64,000 nucleotides of DNA from DASUPK01 sp963724665 (GTDB taxonomy: Bacteria; Actinomycetota; Thermoleophilia; Solirubrobacterales; 70-9): positions 124,001 through 188,000 of the forward strand of contig CAVRVH010000008.1 in assembly GCA_963724665.1 (NCBI GenBank), written 5' to 3'. The position numbers were made by a program, and so were the translations under genes. This document shows, piece after piece, positions 49,035-57,766 of this stretch. The notes under the pieces were generated by a model. It did not search any database. It saw only the letters and a list, made by a program, of their open reading frames with translations, and was not told the DNA's origin. Each line of letters begins with the position of its first letter. The stretch's first letter is position 1.

Positions 49035-49993
49035 GCCGCGGCGAGCATCGCCGGGTCGAGGCCCATCGCCGCGAGCTTCTTCGAGAGCGACTTCGCCGCG
49101 TACTCGAAGATCTCCGACGAGTGGTAGAAGGGCGTCTGGAAGTTGTACGGGTCCTCCACCCACGGCGGGACGAAGACCAGGGTGGCGACGGGCAGACACT
49201 CCTTGAGCGTGTCCTCGATGATCTTCGCGTTCGCCTGGTCGTCCTTGATCGCGTCGGCCAGGAACTTGACGCCGAATCCGACATGTCGCGACTCGTCGCG
49301 GTTGACAGCGGTGAAGCCGGCCGTGAAGCCCGGGAACCAGCCCCGCTCCCGCATCGACTTGATCATGAAGCGGGCTGCGGAGAGGGCAAGCATCCCCTCG
49401 ATCACGATCATGTAGACGGTGACGCCGCGAACGAGCTTGGGGAAGTCGCTCGGGTCCTTGCGCAGATCCTCGGCGCACTCGTGGAGGATCCCGTTGAAGA
49501 GCGTCTCCCAGTCCTTGTTCACGACGTAACGCTGCTTGTCGATCATCTCGCCGAGGCTGCCGGCCTCGATGCCGAAGACCTCGCGGTAGAAGCCGTTCCA
49601 GAAGACGGTGTGCTTGGCCTCGTCGGAGATCTGCGTGGTGAGGAAGACCTTCGCCTCGTGGGTCGGAGCCGCCAGGGCGAAGGGGAGCAGCTCCAGCGTG
49701 ACGCGCTCCTCGCCGAGGAAGAACTCGGAGAAGCCGAACTCCAGAAACCGCCGCTCGTCGTCGGTGAACATGTCCGGGTCGGCCCACTGCTTCTTGTCCT
49801 CCTCGAAGGAGAAGTCCTCGGTCGACCAGTGCTGGCGCTGCCAGCGCATGAAGAGCTTCTCGTAGGAGGGAGCGGCCTCGACGATCTTGTCGAGTCCCGA
49901 CATCACCTTGTCGATGTCGCCGTCCAGCAGGACGGAAAGGGCCTCGTCCTCGGTGTGCAGTTCTCCGTTGGTCGTGGCGGTGGCGTCGGTCAT
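49031..49993 (-). CDS. R2-like diiron/ligand-binding oxidase family protein
   Basis: 320 aa from the ATG at 49993 with GGAGGAGAG upstream. The ferritin-like helical bundle has carboxylate/His metal ligands in FFLGEERVTLE, QISDEAKHTVFW, VIEGMLALSAARF and NRDESRHVGFG. This matches ribonucleotide-reductase-R2-like oxidases (R2lox, mycobacterial Rv0233 group), which carry a Mn/Fe or Fe/Fe site and bind a fatty-acid-like ligand. The physiological reaction is unknown. It leads an operon with tetR and two SnoaL-like genes. A class I NrdB/F role is less likely because no nrdA/E is near. Confidence 0.87.
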   Translation of the reverse strand: MTDATATTNGELHTEDEALSVLLDGDIDKVMSGLDKIVEAAPSYEKLFMRWQRQHWSTEDFSFEEDKKQWADPDMFTDDERRFLEFGFSEFFLGEERVTLELLPFALAAPTHEAKVFLTTQISDEAKHTVFWNGFYREVFGIEAGSLGEMIDKQRYVVNKDWETLFNGILHECAEDLRKDPSDFPKLVRGVTVYMIVIEGMLALSAARFMIKSMRERGWFPGFTAGFTAVNRDESRHVGFGVKFLADAIKDDQANAKIIEDTLKECLPVATLVFVPPWVEDPYNFQTPFYHSSEIFEYAAKSLSKKLAAMGLDPAMLAAA

Positions 49994-50032
49994 CTCTCTC
50001 CTCCGGGTGGGTTGATGCGGGGCGGCAGCATT

Positions 50033-50059
50033 ATTTACCTGCTGGTCAGTAAATGTCAA
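50033..50059 (-). promoter_or_regulatory. TTGACA promoter with TetR-type palindrome (diiron/tetR operon)
   Basis: On the minus strand TTGACA (50054-50059) is followed after 18 bp by AATAAT. The inverted repeat ATTTAC-N10-GTAAAT (50033-50054) covers the spacer and the -10, a typical repressor site. The TetR protein encoded in the operon is the obvious candidate. The layout matches the promoter at 39071-39113, though the half-sites differ. Confidence 0.75.
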
Positions 50060-50103
50060 GGCCCGATTTGCCCGGCCGTCCCTGGATGTATCGTCACGAG
50101 CCT

Positions 50104-51384
50104 ATGAGCGACCTCCCCGACGACTTCCAGACCGCGCACCTCGCCGAGGTGGACCCCGACATCCAGCGGGTCCTCGACCGCGAGCTCGCTCGCCAGCAGG
50201 GCACGCTCGAGATGATCGCCTCCGAGAACTTCGTTCCTCAGGCCGTGCTCGACGCAGCCGGCTCCGTGCTCACCAACAAGTACGCCGAGGGCTATCCGGG
50301 CAAGCGCTACTACGGCGGCTGCGAGGAGGTCGACGTCGCCGAGCAGCTCGCCATCGACCGCGCCAAGGAGGTGTTCGGCGCCGAGCACGTCAACGCCCAG
50401 CCCCATTCCGGCGCCCAGGCCAACAACGCCGCCTACATGGCCATGATCGACCCGGGCGACACGATCATGGGGATGGCGCTCGACCACGGCGGCCACCTCA
50501 CCCACGGGATGAAGCTGAACGTCTCGGGCAAGCTCTACAAGGTCGTCGCCTACCACGTGCGCCGCGAGGACAAGCTCGTCGACATGGACGAGGTGGCGCA
50601 GCTTGCCGAGGAGCACAAGCCCAAGGTGATCGTCGCCGGCTGGTCCGCTTACCCGCGCCAGCTCGACTTCCCCGCCTTCCGCCAGATCGCCGACTCGATC
50701 GGAGCGAAGCTGATGGTCGACATGGCGCACTTCGCCGGCCTGGTGGCGGCCGGGGAACACCCGAACCCGGTCGAGCACGCCGACGTCGTCACCACCACGA
50801 TCCACAAGACCCTCTGCGGTCCCCGCAGCGGGATGATCCTCTGCAAGGAGGAACTCGCGGCCGACATCAACCGCGCGGTTTTCCCGGGCCAGCAGGGCGG
50901 CCCGCTCATGCACATCATCGCCGCAAAGGCCGTGGCCCTGAAGATCGCTCAGAGCGACCAGTTCAAGCAGCGCCAGCGCCAGACGATCGCCAACGCCCAG
51001 GCCTTCGCCGATGAGCTGTTCACCGGCGGCATCGACGTGCTGACCGGCGGAACCGACGTGCACCTGGTGCTCGTCGACCTCACCAACACCGGCCTCGACG
51101 GCAAGACCGCCGAGGACCGCCTCGAGGAGGTCGGCATCACCGTGAACCGCAACGCGATCCCCTTCGACGAGCGCCCGCCGATGAATCCCTCCGGCCTGCG
51201 GATCGGGACCCCGGCGCTGACGACACGCGGCCTGGGTGAGGACGACCTGCGCGAGATCGCCAAGGTGATCGTCGCGGCACTCGGTGAGGACTTCGAGTCG
51301 CAGAAGGAATCTCTCCTGGAGCGGTCGCGTGCCCTGATGGAGCGCTATCCCCTCTATCCGCAGCTCTCAGCCGCAGCGGTCTAG
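50104..51384 (+). CDS. glyA: Serine hydroxymethyltransferase
   Basis: 426 aa from the ATG at 50104. A PLP enzyme that interconverts serine and glycine with tetrahydrofolate. The Schiff-base Lys is in VVTTTIHKTLCGPRSGM. Other marks are EMIASENFVPQAVL near the N-terminus, NKYAEGYPGKRYYGGCEEVD and GQQGGPLMHIIAAKAVA. It stands between sua5 and the polysaccharide genes, an order seen in other Thermoleophilia-like and Gram-positive genomes. Confidence 0.96.
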   Translation: MSDLPDDFQTAHLAEVDPDIQRVLDRELARQQGTLEMIASENFVPQAVLDAAGSVLTNKYAEGYPGKRYYGGCEEVDVAEQLAIDRAKEVFGAEHVNAQPHSGAQANNAAYMAMIDPGDTIMGMALDHGGHLTHGMKLNVSGKLYKVVAYHVRREDKLVDMDEVAQLAEEHKPKVIVAGWSAYPRQLDFPAFRQIADSIGAKLMVDMAHFAGLVAAGEHPNPVEHADVVTTTIHKTLCGPRSGMILCKEELAADINRAVFPGQQGGPLMHIIAAKAVALKIAQSDQFKQRQRQTIANAQAFADELFTGGIDVLTGGTDVHLVLVDLTNTGLDGKTAEDRLEEVGITVNRNAIPFDERPPMNPSGLRIGTPALTTRGLGEDDLREIAKVIVAALGEDFESQKESLLERSRALMERYPLYPQLSAAAV

Positions 51385-51390
51385 ACAGGC

Positions 51391-52416
51391 TTGAAGATCT
51401 GGGCCGACATGAGCGGGCCGGCGCACGTGCTCGTGCTCCGGCCGATCATCGAGCGACTGCGCGCGCAGGGCCACGAGGTTCTGGTCACGGCGCGCGTCTA
51501 CACGCAGACCCTCGAGCTCCTCGACCTGCATGGGATGGAGTACACGCTGATCGGCAAGCACGGCGGAGCTTCGCGCGTTCGCAAGCTGATGCGGCTGATC
51601 CAGCGAACCAGCGGGATGCGCCGGTTCGGCAAGGGTGCGGGCTTCGACCTCTCGATCGCCCACGGGTCAAACGACATCGCGATCGCGTCGCGAATGCTCG
51701 GCATCCCCGAGGCGAACATGCACGACTACGAGTTCGCGGTCGCGCAGCACCAGGTCGGCTGCCGGCTCGCTAAGCGCGTGATCTTCCCCGACTCGGTGCC
51801 ACCCGAGCGGCTGAAGCGATTCGGCGTCGGGCCCGACAAGCTCTTCCAGTACCCCGGGATCAAGGAGGAGTACTACCTGTCCGACTTCAAGCCCGACCCG
51901 GACGCTCTCGAGAAGCTGGGCGTGGACACCGACCGCGTCGTGGTCGTCTTCCGCCCGCCTCCCGATGTCTCGCTGTATCACCGCCGCTCGAATCCGCTGT
52001 TCCCGCAGGTGCTGGCGCGAGTAGGCTCTGACCCCGGTGTCCACGCGGTCGTACTGCCGCGTACCCAGGAGCAGCGGACCTACGTGAAGGAGCTCGCCCT
52101 GCCCTCCCTGATCGTCCCCGATCACGCCGTGGAGGCTCAGAGCCTCGTTGCGCTGGCGGACCTCGTCATCTCGGCGGGTGGAAGCATGAACAGAGAGGCG
52201 GTCGCGCTGGGCACTCCCGTCTACACCACGTATGGCGGCCGGCTCGGAGGAGTGGACGAGGCGCTGATCCGATCGAACAAGCTTCGCCCTCTGACCGACC
52301 CGCGTGCCCTGGAGCTGGTCAAGAAGACCGGTCAGGGCGAGCGGACCCGCCGCGATCCTCAGCTGCTCGTCGACCTGATGCTCGGGGCAGCGGAGCCGAA
52401 TGGCGACTCAGACTGA
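51391..52416 (+). CDS. DUF354 glycosyltransferase-like protein
   Basis: 341 aa, TTG start 6 bases after glyA. A GT-B-like fold with DUF354 features: WADMSGPAHVLVLRPIIERL at the N-terminus, SIAHGSNDIAIASRML, and a C-terminal nucleotide-sugar-type loop VISAGGSMNREAVALGTPVYTTYGGRLGG. The family occurs in archaeal and bacterial surface-polysaccharide clusters and is thought to handle sugar nucleotides. The next gene (sugar transferase) overlaps its 3' end by 17 bases. The precise reaction is unknown. Confidence 0.85.
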   Translation: MKIWADMSGPAHVLVLRPIIERLRAQGHEVLVTARVYTQTLELLDLHGMEYTLIGKHGGASRVRKLMRLIQRTSGMRRFGKGAGFDLSIAHGSNDIAIASRMLGIPEANMHDYEFAVAQHQVGCRLAKRVIFPDSVPPERLKRFGVGPDKLFQYPGIKEEYYLSDFKPDPDALEKLGVDTDRVVVVFRPPPDVSLYHRRSNPLFPQVLARVGSDPGVHAVVLPRTQEQRTYVKELALPSLIVPDHAVEAQSLVALADLVISAGGSMNREAVALGTPVYTTYGGRLGGVDEALIRSNKLRPLTDPRALELVKKTGQGERTRRDPQLLVDLMLGAAEPNGDSD

Positions 52417-53077
52417 GCAGCCGAGCACCGTCGCCGAGCAGGTCTCGGTCACGGCGTCCCAGATGTATGCGCCGAGACGCGTCGACGTCGTGTTGCGCGG
52501 GCTCGACCTGCTGATCGCCGGCTCGGCCTTGATCGTGCTCTCGCCGCTGCTCGGCCTGCTTGCGCTGGCGACGCTGATCACCTCCGGCACGCCGGTTCTC
52601 TACCGGGGCGACCGCGTCGGCCGGGCGGGCCACGTCTTCACGATGTACAAGCTCCGCACGCTGCGGCCGGGGGCGGAGGACCGGCTCGGCAACACCTATG
52701 GCGAAGAGCTCACCCGCCGCACGGAGGAGGAGGTGACGCTCGTCGGCAAGGCAGCGCGCCTCACCCACATCGACGAGGTGCCGCAGCTCTTCAACGTGGT
52801 CCGCGGCGACATGAGCATGGTGGGCCCGCGCCCGGTTCGGCCGGCCTTCTTCAACCGCCTCTGCGAGGAGATCCCGACCTACTGGCAGCGACTCGTGGTG
52901 CGACCTGGAGTTACCGGCTTCGCCCAGACCAGGATCACGCGCGAGGACTCCTGGGAGGACAAGCTGATCCACGACCTCGAGTACATCGCCGACCGCTCGA
53001 TCCGGCTCTACCTGCGCGTGCTCGGGGCCACGATCGCCCGGATCACGTCGCTTACGGTGCGCGGCCGAGCCCGTTAG
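52400..53077 (+). CDS. Bacterial sugar transferase (undecaprenyl-phosphate phosphoglycosyltransferase)
   Basis: 225 aa. One membrane (reentrant) helix near residues 32-55 (LDLLIAGSALIVLSPLLGLL) is followed by the catalytic domain of the WbaP/PglC group: VLYRGDRVGRAGHVFTMYKLRTL, LTHIDEVPQLFNVVRGDMSMVGPRP and VRPGVTGFAQ. The Asp-Glu dyad sits in HIDEVPQ. It should start a polysaccharide repeat unit by moving a sugar-1-phosphate onto the lipid carrier. It overlaps the DUF354 gene. Confidence 0.92.
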   Translation: MATQTEQPSTVAEQVSVTASQMYAPRRVDVVLRGLDLLIAGSALIVLSPLLGLLALATLITSGTPVLYRGDRVGRAGHVFTMYKLRTLRPGAEDRLGNTYGEELTRRTEEEVTLVGKAARLTHIDEVPQLFNVVRGDMSMVGPRPVRPAFFNRLCEEIPTYWQRLVVRPGVTGFAQTRITREDSWEDKLIHDLEYIADRSIRLYLRVLGATIARITSLTVRGRAR

Positions 53078-53124
53078 GCGGGCAAGCCCCGGCCGGATCC
53101 TGGACGCTCTCTAGACTCGCCGCC

Positions 53125-55056
53125 ATGTGCGGGATATGCGGTCTCGTCAGCCTGGACGGGGCCACACCCCCGGATCCCGCGGCCCTCGCCGCGATGAACG
53201 AGACGCTGGTCCACCGCGGCCCCGACTCCGACGGGAGCATCATCGTCGGCCCGTGCGGCCTCGCCATGCGCCGCCTCTCGATCATCGACCTTGCCGGTGG
53301 CGACCAGCCGATCGCCAACGAGGACGGGCGCATCCAGGTGATCCAGAACGGCGAGATCTACAACTACCGCGAGCTGATGGACGACCTCCGGGGGCGCGGG
53401 CACACCTTCTCGAGCCACAGCGACACCGAGGTCCTGGTTCACATGTATGAAGAGCGCGGGCCATCCTTCGTCGAGGCGCTGCGCGGGATGTTCGCGATCG
53501 CCATCTGGGACGCTCGCCACGGCCGCCTGGTTCTCGCCCGGGACAGGTTCGGGATCAAGCCGCTCTACTACCGCGTCGCGGCCGGCCAGCTCTCATTCGC
53601 CTCGGAGCTCAAGGCCCTGCTCCGCCAGCCCGGGTTCTCGCGCGAGATCGACCCGGAGGCGCTCGAGTCGTTCCTCGCCTTCAACTCGATCCCCTCGCCG
53701 CTGACGATCTTCAAGGAGGCCCGCAAGCTGCCACCGGGCCACACCCTCGTGGCGGAAAGGGGGGAGATCACCCTCAAGCGATACGCCCGGCCGACGCCGG
53801 TTCCGGCCGGCGAGGTGCGCACGGAGAGCGACGACGTGCTCGCCGAGGAGCTGCGTGAGCGCCTTCGCGACTCGGTTCGCGCCCACCTGGTCTCGGACGT
53901 CCCGGTCGGCGTGCTGCTCTCGGGCGGCGTCGACTCCGCCGCCCTGACCGCGATGGCGGCTGGGGAGAGTGGCTACCGGGTGAGCACGTTCTCGATTGGC
54001 TTCGAGGAGAGCTCCTTCGACGAGCTGGGCCAAGCGCGCCTGGTGGCGGAGCGCTACGGGACCGACCACCACGAGCTCATCCTGCGCCCGGACGCGGTCG
54101 ACCTGCTGCCGAAGCTCGTAGAGGCCTTCGACGAGCCCTTCGGGGACTCCTCGGCGCTTCCCACCTATCTGGTCTCGCAGCTGGCGGCCGACACGGTCAA
54201 GGTGGTGCTCTCCGGCGAGGGCGGCGACGAGCTCTTCGGCGGCTACTACACCTACGTCGCCGACCGGCTCGCCCCGCGCGTCGGCAGGGCGGCGCCGTTC
54301 CTGCGGCCGCTGGTCGAGCTGCTGCCGAGCTCCTCGGGGAAGGCGAGCTTCGACTACAAGGCCAAGCGCTTCATGCGCGGGGCGCACCTGCCGCCGGTCG
54401 AGCGCCACCATGCGTGGAAGGAGATCTTCTCGCCCGAGGCCCAGGAGGAGCTGCTCAGCGAGTCGCGCATCTCGGATCCGCTCGATCTCTACCGCGCCCG
54501 CTACGCCGAGACCGAGGACGCCCAGGAGCTTGCACGCCTTCAGGACCTCGACCTGGGTATCTACCTGGTCGACGACCTGCTGGTGAAGACCGATCGCGCG
54601 AGCATGGCGCATTCGCTGGAGGCCCGGGTCCCATTCCTCGACCCGATTGTCGCCGAGCTCGCGCTGGCGCTCGAGACCCGCCAGAAGGTCCGCGGCTTCT
54701 CCAAGAAACGGCTGCTGCGCCAGGCGGTCGAGCCACTGCTGCCGAGGGAGATCATCCGCGGTCGAAAGCAGGGCTTCTCGATCCCGGTGGCGGCCTGGCT
54801 CCGCGGCGACCTCGAGCCCTTCGCCCGGGACGTTCTCTCGGCGGAGACGATCGAGCGACAGGGGTACCTGAACCCGGCCGCCGTGACCAGGGTGCTCGAA
54901 GATCACACCTCCGGCAAGGAGGACCTCAGCCGCCAGATCTGGGGACTGCTCAATTTCACCCTCTGGTACGACCGTTACGCCCGTGAGCCGGCAGGGGCCG
55001 GAGCTGGGATAACTCGCGTAGCCCGCGGAAGCGAAGCTGGGCAGGCGGAGCGTTGA
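53125..55056 (+). CDS. asnB: Glutamine-dependent asparagine synthetase
   Basis: 643 aa. The N-terminal Ntn glutaminase starts MCGICGLVSLDG (Cys2 nucleophile) with RRLSIIDLAGG and NGEIYNYREL. The synthetase domain has the PP-loop LLSGGVDSAALTAMA and SGEGGDELFGGYYTY. The length and end fit the AsnB group often found in polysaccharide clusters, where the enzyme may amidate a sugar acid or peptide and not free aspartate. Neighbours are a sugar transferase and a WecA-like gene. Confidence 0.93.
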   Translation: MCGICGLVSLDGATPPDPAALAAMNETLVHRGPDSDGSIIVGPCGLAMRRLSIIDLAGGDQPIANEDGRIQVIQNGEIYNYRELMDDLRGRGHTFSSHSDTEVLVHMYEERGPSFVEALRGMFAIAIWDARHGRLVLARDRFGIKPLYYRVAAGQLSFASELKALLRQPGFSREIDPEALESFLAFNSIPSPLTIFKEARKLPPGHTLVAERGEITLKRYARPTPVPAGEVRTESDDVLAEELRERLRDSVRAHLVSDVPVGVLLSGGVDSAALTAMAAGESGYRVSTFSIGFEESSFDELGQARLVAERYGTDHHELILRPDAVDLLPKLVEAFDEPFGDSSALPTYLVSQLAADTVKVVLSGEGGDELFGGYYTYVADRLAPRVGRAAPFLRPLVELLPSSSGKASFDYKAKRFMRGAHLPPVERHHAWKEIFSPEAQEELLSESRISDPLDLYRARYAETEDAQELARLQDLDLGIYLVDDLLVKTDRASMAHSLEARVPFLDPIVAELALALETRQKVRGFSKKRLLRQAVEPLLPREIIRGRKQGFSIPVAAWLRGDLEPFARDVLSAETIERQGYLNPAAVTRVLEDHTSGKEDLSRQIWGLLNFTLWYDRYAREPAGAGAGITRVARGSEAGQAER

Positions 55057-55061
55057 TGTAG

Positions 55062-56409
55062 ATGCCGGACACGATCGACGCCCTGTTCGCGTTCATCTTC
55101 GCCGGAGCGGCCGTCTGGACCCTGGTGCCGGCGACCGAGTCGCTGGCGCGGCGGATCGGCGATCGCGCAATCGACTTCCCCAACGAGCGCAGCCTGCACG
55201 AGTTCCCGACCCCGAAGCTGGGAGGGCTCGCCGTGCTCGTGGCGGTCCTGATCGGGGGCACCATCTTCCTGCCCTGGGATCAGGAGACCCGCTCGATCCT
55301 CGCCGGCGCGATCGTGATCACCGCGGTCGGGGTGATCGATGACCTCGTCGACCTGCCGGCCGGAATCAAGCTGCTCGGCCAGACCGGGGCGGCGATCATC
55401 CCGGTCGCCTCCGGGGTGACGGTGAACACCTTCACGCTGCCATTCCTCGGCCGGATCGATCCGTCGTCGGTCGAGCTCTTCAATCCGCCGGGCATCGGCG
55501 CGATCGATCTCGGCCAGGTGCTGACCGTGGTCGGGATCGTCGCCGTCGCCAACGTCATCAACCTGATCGACGGGGTGGATGGCCTGGCGGCCGGGGTCTG
55601 CCTGATCTCGGCCAGCTGCCCTGGCGGTGATCGCGCTCTCGCTGGACCGCAACGCCGCGGGGGTACTGGCCGCCGTGACCGCCGGCGCTTCTCTCGGCTT
55701 CCTGCGCCACGGCTTCCCGCCGGCCTCCAGCTTCATGGGGGACACCGGATCGAACCTCCTCGGATACCTGATGGCGGTGATCACCGTCCAGGGCGCGTTG
55801 AAAACGAATGCCGTGGTTGCCCTCTTCTTCCCGTTGGCGGTCCTGGCCGTTCCGATCCTGGATACGAGCTTCGTGGTGGCCAAGCGGCTCAAGTACCGCC
55901 GGCCGATCTACCGAGCCGACACCGAGCACTTCCATCACCGGATGGCTCGCATCGGGTTCAGCCAGCGGCGCACCATCGCCTACCTCTACGGCTGGACGCT
56001 GATCCTCGCCGCCGTCGCGCTTGCGCTGCGCTTCGTCCCCTATAGCGACAACCACGGGCACTTCGACGCTTTCTGGACCACCTTCATGGCGCTCTGCCTG
56101 GCGGGTGCGCTCGCGGCGAGCATCTACGTGATCAGCGTCCTCGAGATCCTCAAGCTGCGGCGTGTCCGCTGGCGCCAGCTCGTCGGGCTTCGCGGGCCCG
56201 CCGCTGCGCCGGACGAGGCCGAGGTCGATGCCGCGGTCCAACACGAGCTCGACACGGGCACCTTCCAGGCCGTGGACCCGGCGACCGGGGAGATGGCGGC
56301 GATCGACCCGGACACCGGCGAGATCGAGGCCGTCGCGCCTCAGCCCGAGGTCACGCCGGGCCCACCGCCTGAGCAACCTGCTCGCGCCCCCGGTAGACGC
56401 GACTCATGA
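55062..56409 (+). CDS. wecA: WecA/MraY-family glycosyl-1-phosphate transferase, interrupted by one frameshift
   Basis: About 448 aa after correcting one base. A polytopic membrane enzyme that transfers GlcNAc-1-P or similar to a polyprenyl phosphate. Marks before the shift are PNERSLHEFPTPKLGGLAVL, ITAVGVIDDLVDLPA and NVINLIDGVDGLAAG. Marks after it are SSFMGDTGSNLLGYL and DTEHFHHRMARIGFS. The frame changes by +1 near 55611-55618 (GCCAGCTGCCC). The acidic DPDTGE-rich C-terminal tail overlaps the 3' end of the sigma gene on the other strand by 59 bases. In Mycobacterium this gene directly precedes atpI; here 2.2 kb intervenes. Confidence 0.85.
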
Positions 56410-56863
56410 TCGTCCCCTGGCGGACGCCGAGCGCCCGAGCGGCCTCGGTGTAGCTCAACCCCGCGACGTCCACGGCGGTGACCGCTTCGCGATAGGGCTG
56501 AGGCAGGTCGGCCAGGGCATCGAGCACCGCGCCGGCTTCGAGCGAGGACTCAGGGTCGCCGGCGGAGGTTCGGGCCGGCAGATCGTCGGGTGACAGCTCG
56601 CCTGAAACGGTGGCCTCACGCCGGGTCCGCTCGCCTCGGAGGTGGCTGTACCAGGTGTTCCGGAGGGCCTTGATCAGGTAGCCGAGGTCATCGTCACGGC
56701 GCAGGAACCGGGGACGGGCGAGGACCTTGACGTAAGTCTCCTGCACCAGGTCCTCGGCGAGCTGGCGCGACCCGCACAGCGCGCAGGCCGCTCGAAAGAG
56801 CGTGTCGATGTGGTCGCCGGCGGTCTCGGGGTCCAGCCGGCGCTGCTCCCCCTGGACGAGCAT
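56351..56863 (-). CDS. ECF-type RNA polymerase sigma factor
   Basis: 170 aa from the ATG at 56863. Region 2 is HIDTLFRAACALCGSRQLAEDLVQETYVKV and region 4 is LADLPQPYREAVTAVDVAGLSYTEAARALGVRQGTIMSRVYRG. The gene lies 5 bases downstream of a membrane protein gene that looks like its anti-sigma factor, an order opposite to the common sigma-first arrangement. Two GGAAT-N16-CGTC promoters in the divergent region 57672-57735 are probable targets. Confidence 0.9.
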   Translation of the reverse strand: MLVQGEQRRLDPETAGDHIDTLFRAACALCGSRQLAEDLVQETYVKVLARPRFLRRDDDLGYLIKALRNTWYSHLRGERTRREATVSGELSPDDLPARTSAGDPESSLEAGAVLDALADLPQPYREAVTAVDVAGLSYTEAARALGVRQGTIMSRVYRGREQVAQAVGPA

Positions 56864-56868
56864 CGCGT

Positions 56869-57657
56869 TCAGAACGACACCGCCCCGTCGCCCTTCCAGG
56901 TGGCGAGCTTGATCAGCTCGTGGTCCCCGATGTCTGCGCTCGACAGCACGCAGGTGCGGCCATCGCGCCACCAGGTGACCACCCGGCGCCCTCCGTTGGC
57001 CAGCGAATGGAGGTGGACGCCGTTTCTCGTGGCCGGGCGGGATCCGTCGGGCGCCGGAATCCCGTGGCCCGAGACGATCGTGTAGGCGACGCGCTTTCCG
57101 CCGTGCTCGTAGAAGACTGTCCGGGCGGTTCGGCCGTCGAGCGTGTCCGATCGGTTCCCTGCCTGGCGCCAGCCGAACTGCCCGCTCCAGTTCGGGAACG
57201 GCACCCCCTCGACGTCCGCGCTGAGCAGCTTCGGGTGGGAGGAGTCGACTCCGACTGATCCCACGGCCGGGCGTTCCGAGAGCCGGGCAGCTTCCACGAC
57301 CGTCGGGCTTCCGCCACCAGACGGCACGACCAGCACGGCGGCCAGCGCCGCCGCGGCAACGGCGCCGGCCAGGGCTCCGGCGATCGCGAAGCGGCGCCTT
57401 CTGAGGGGCCGTGGCGGTGGGGAGGCGGTCGCGGCGGCGATGCGACCGCGCAGGGCTGGGCTCGCCTGCAGATCCAACCCACGCAGGGCCGTGGCGGCCA
57501 CCCGCTGGCGAACGAGCGCCTCCTGCAGGATGGGTGAGGAGGCGACCCTCGCCTCCAGCTCCGCGCGGTTCCATCCCTGGAGCGAGCCATCGGCAAGCTG
57601 GGCCAGCTGCCGAATCGTTGCCTCGTCGAGCTCTGGATGTCCGTTATCGGGGCTCAT
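56869..57657 (-). CDS. Putative membrane anti-sigma factor
   Basis: 262 aa from the ATG at 57657. The N-terminal ~100 residues are helical and cytosolic (DEATIRQLAQLADGSLQGWN, then QEALVRQRVAATALRGL). One transmembrane helix follows near residue 92 (FAIAGALAGAVAAAALAAVLVV), then an outer domain of ~140 residues with strands such as VFYEHGGKRVAYTIVSGHG and VVTWWRDGRTCVLSSADI. No zinc-binding Cys/His motif is seen. Position directly before an ECF sigma gene supports the role, which is inferred. Confidence 0.7.
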   Translation of the reverse strand: MSPDNGHPELDEATIRQLAQLADGSLQGWNRAELEARVASSPILQEALVRQRVAATALRGLDLQASPALRGRIAAATASPPPRPLRRRRFAIAGALAGAVAAAALAAVLVVPSGGGSPTVVEAARLSERPAVGSVGVDSSHPKLLSADVEGVPFPNWSGQFGWRQAGNRSDTLDGRTARTVFYEHGGKRVAYTIVSGHGIPAPDGSRPATRNGVHLHSLANGGRRVVTWWRDGRTCVLSSADIGDHELIKLATWKGDGAVSF

Positions 57658-57671
57658 GAATTCTCTGTTGA

Positions 57672-57697
57672 AGACGCGGGAGCCGCCGAAATATTCC
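57672..57697 (-). promoter_or_regulatory. ECF-sigma-type promoter GGAAT-N16-CGTCT for the anti-sigma/sigma operon
   Basis: On the minus strand GGAAT (57693-57697) is followed by 16 bases and CGTCT (57672-57676), about 15 bases before the anti-sigma ATG. The same GGAAT-N16-CGTC pattern appears on the plus strand at 57710-57735. GGAAY plus CGTC at this spacing is the usual ECF promoter form. Confidence 0.7.
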
Positions 57698-57709
57698 GAG
57701 CGAGTCCCT

Positions 57710-57735
57710 GGAATAAATACGTGCGAACCCCGTCC
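57710..57735 (+). promoter_or_regulatory. ECF-sigma-type promoter GGAAT-N16-CGTCC for the secreted fiber-like protein
   Basis: GGAAT (57710-57714), 16 bases, then CGTCC (57731-57735), 32 bases before the ATG at 57767. AWAT after GGAAT and CCC before CGTC are shared with the divergent minus-strand copy. Confidence 0.7.
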
Positions 57736-57766
57736 TTGGGCTTGCAATCAACCCAAGGAGTTCGAG

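Noticed and set aside
49031..49993. Class I ribonucleotide reductase small subunit
   Set aside because: No large subunit is nearby, and the motif set and TetR/SnoaL context fit the R2-like oxidase group better. This remains a close alternative.
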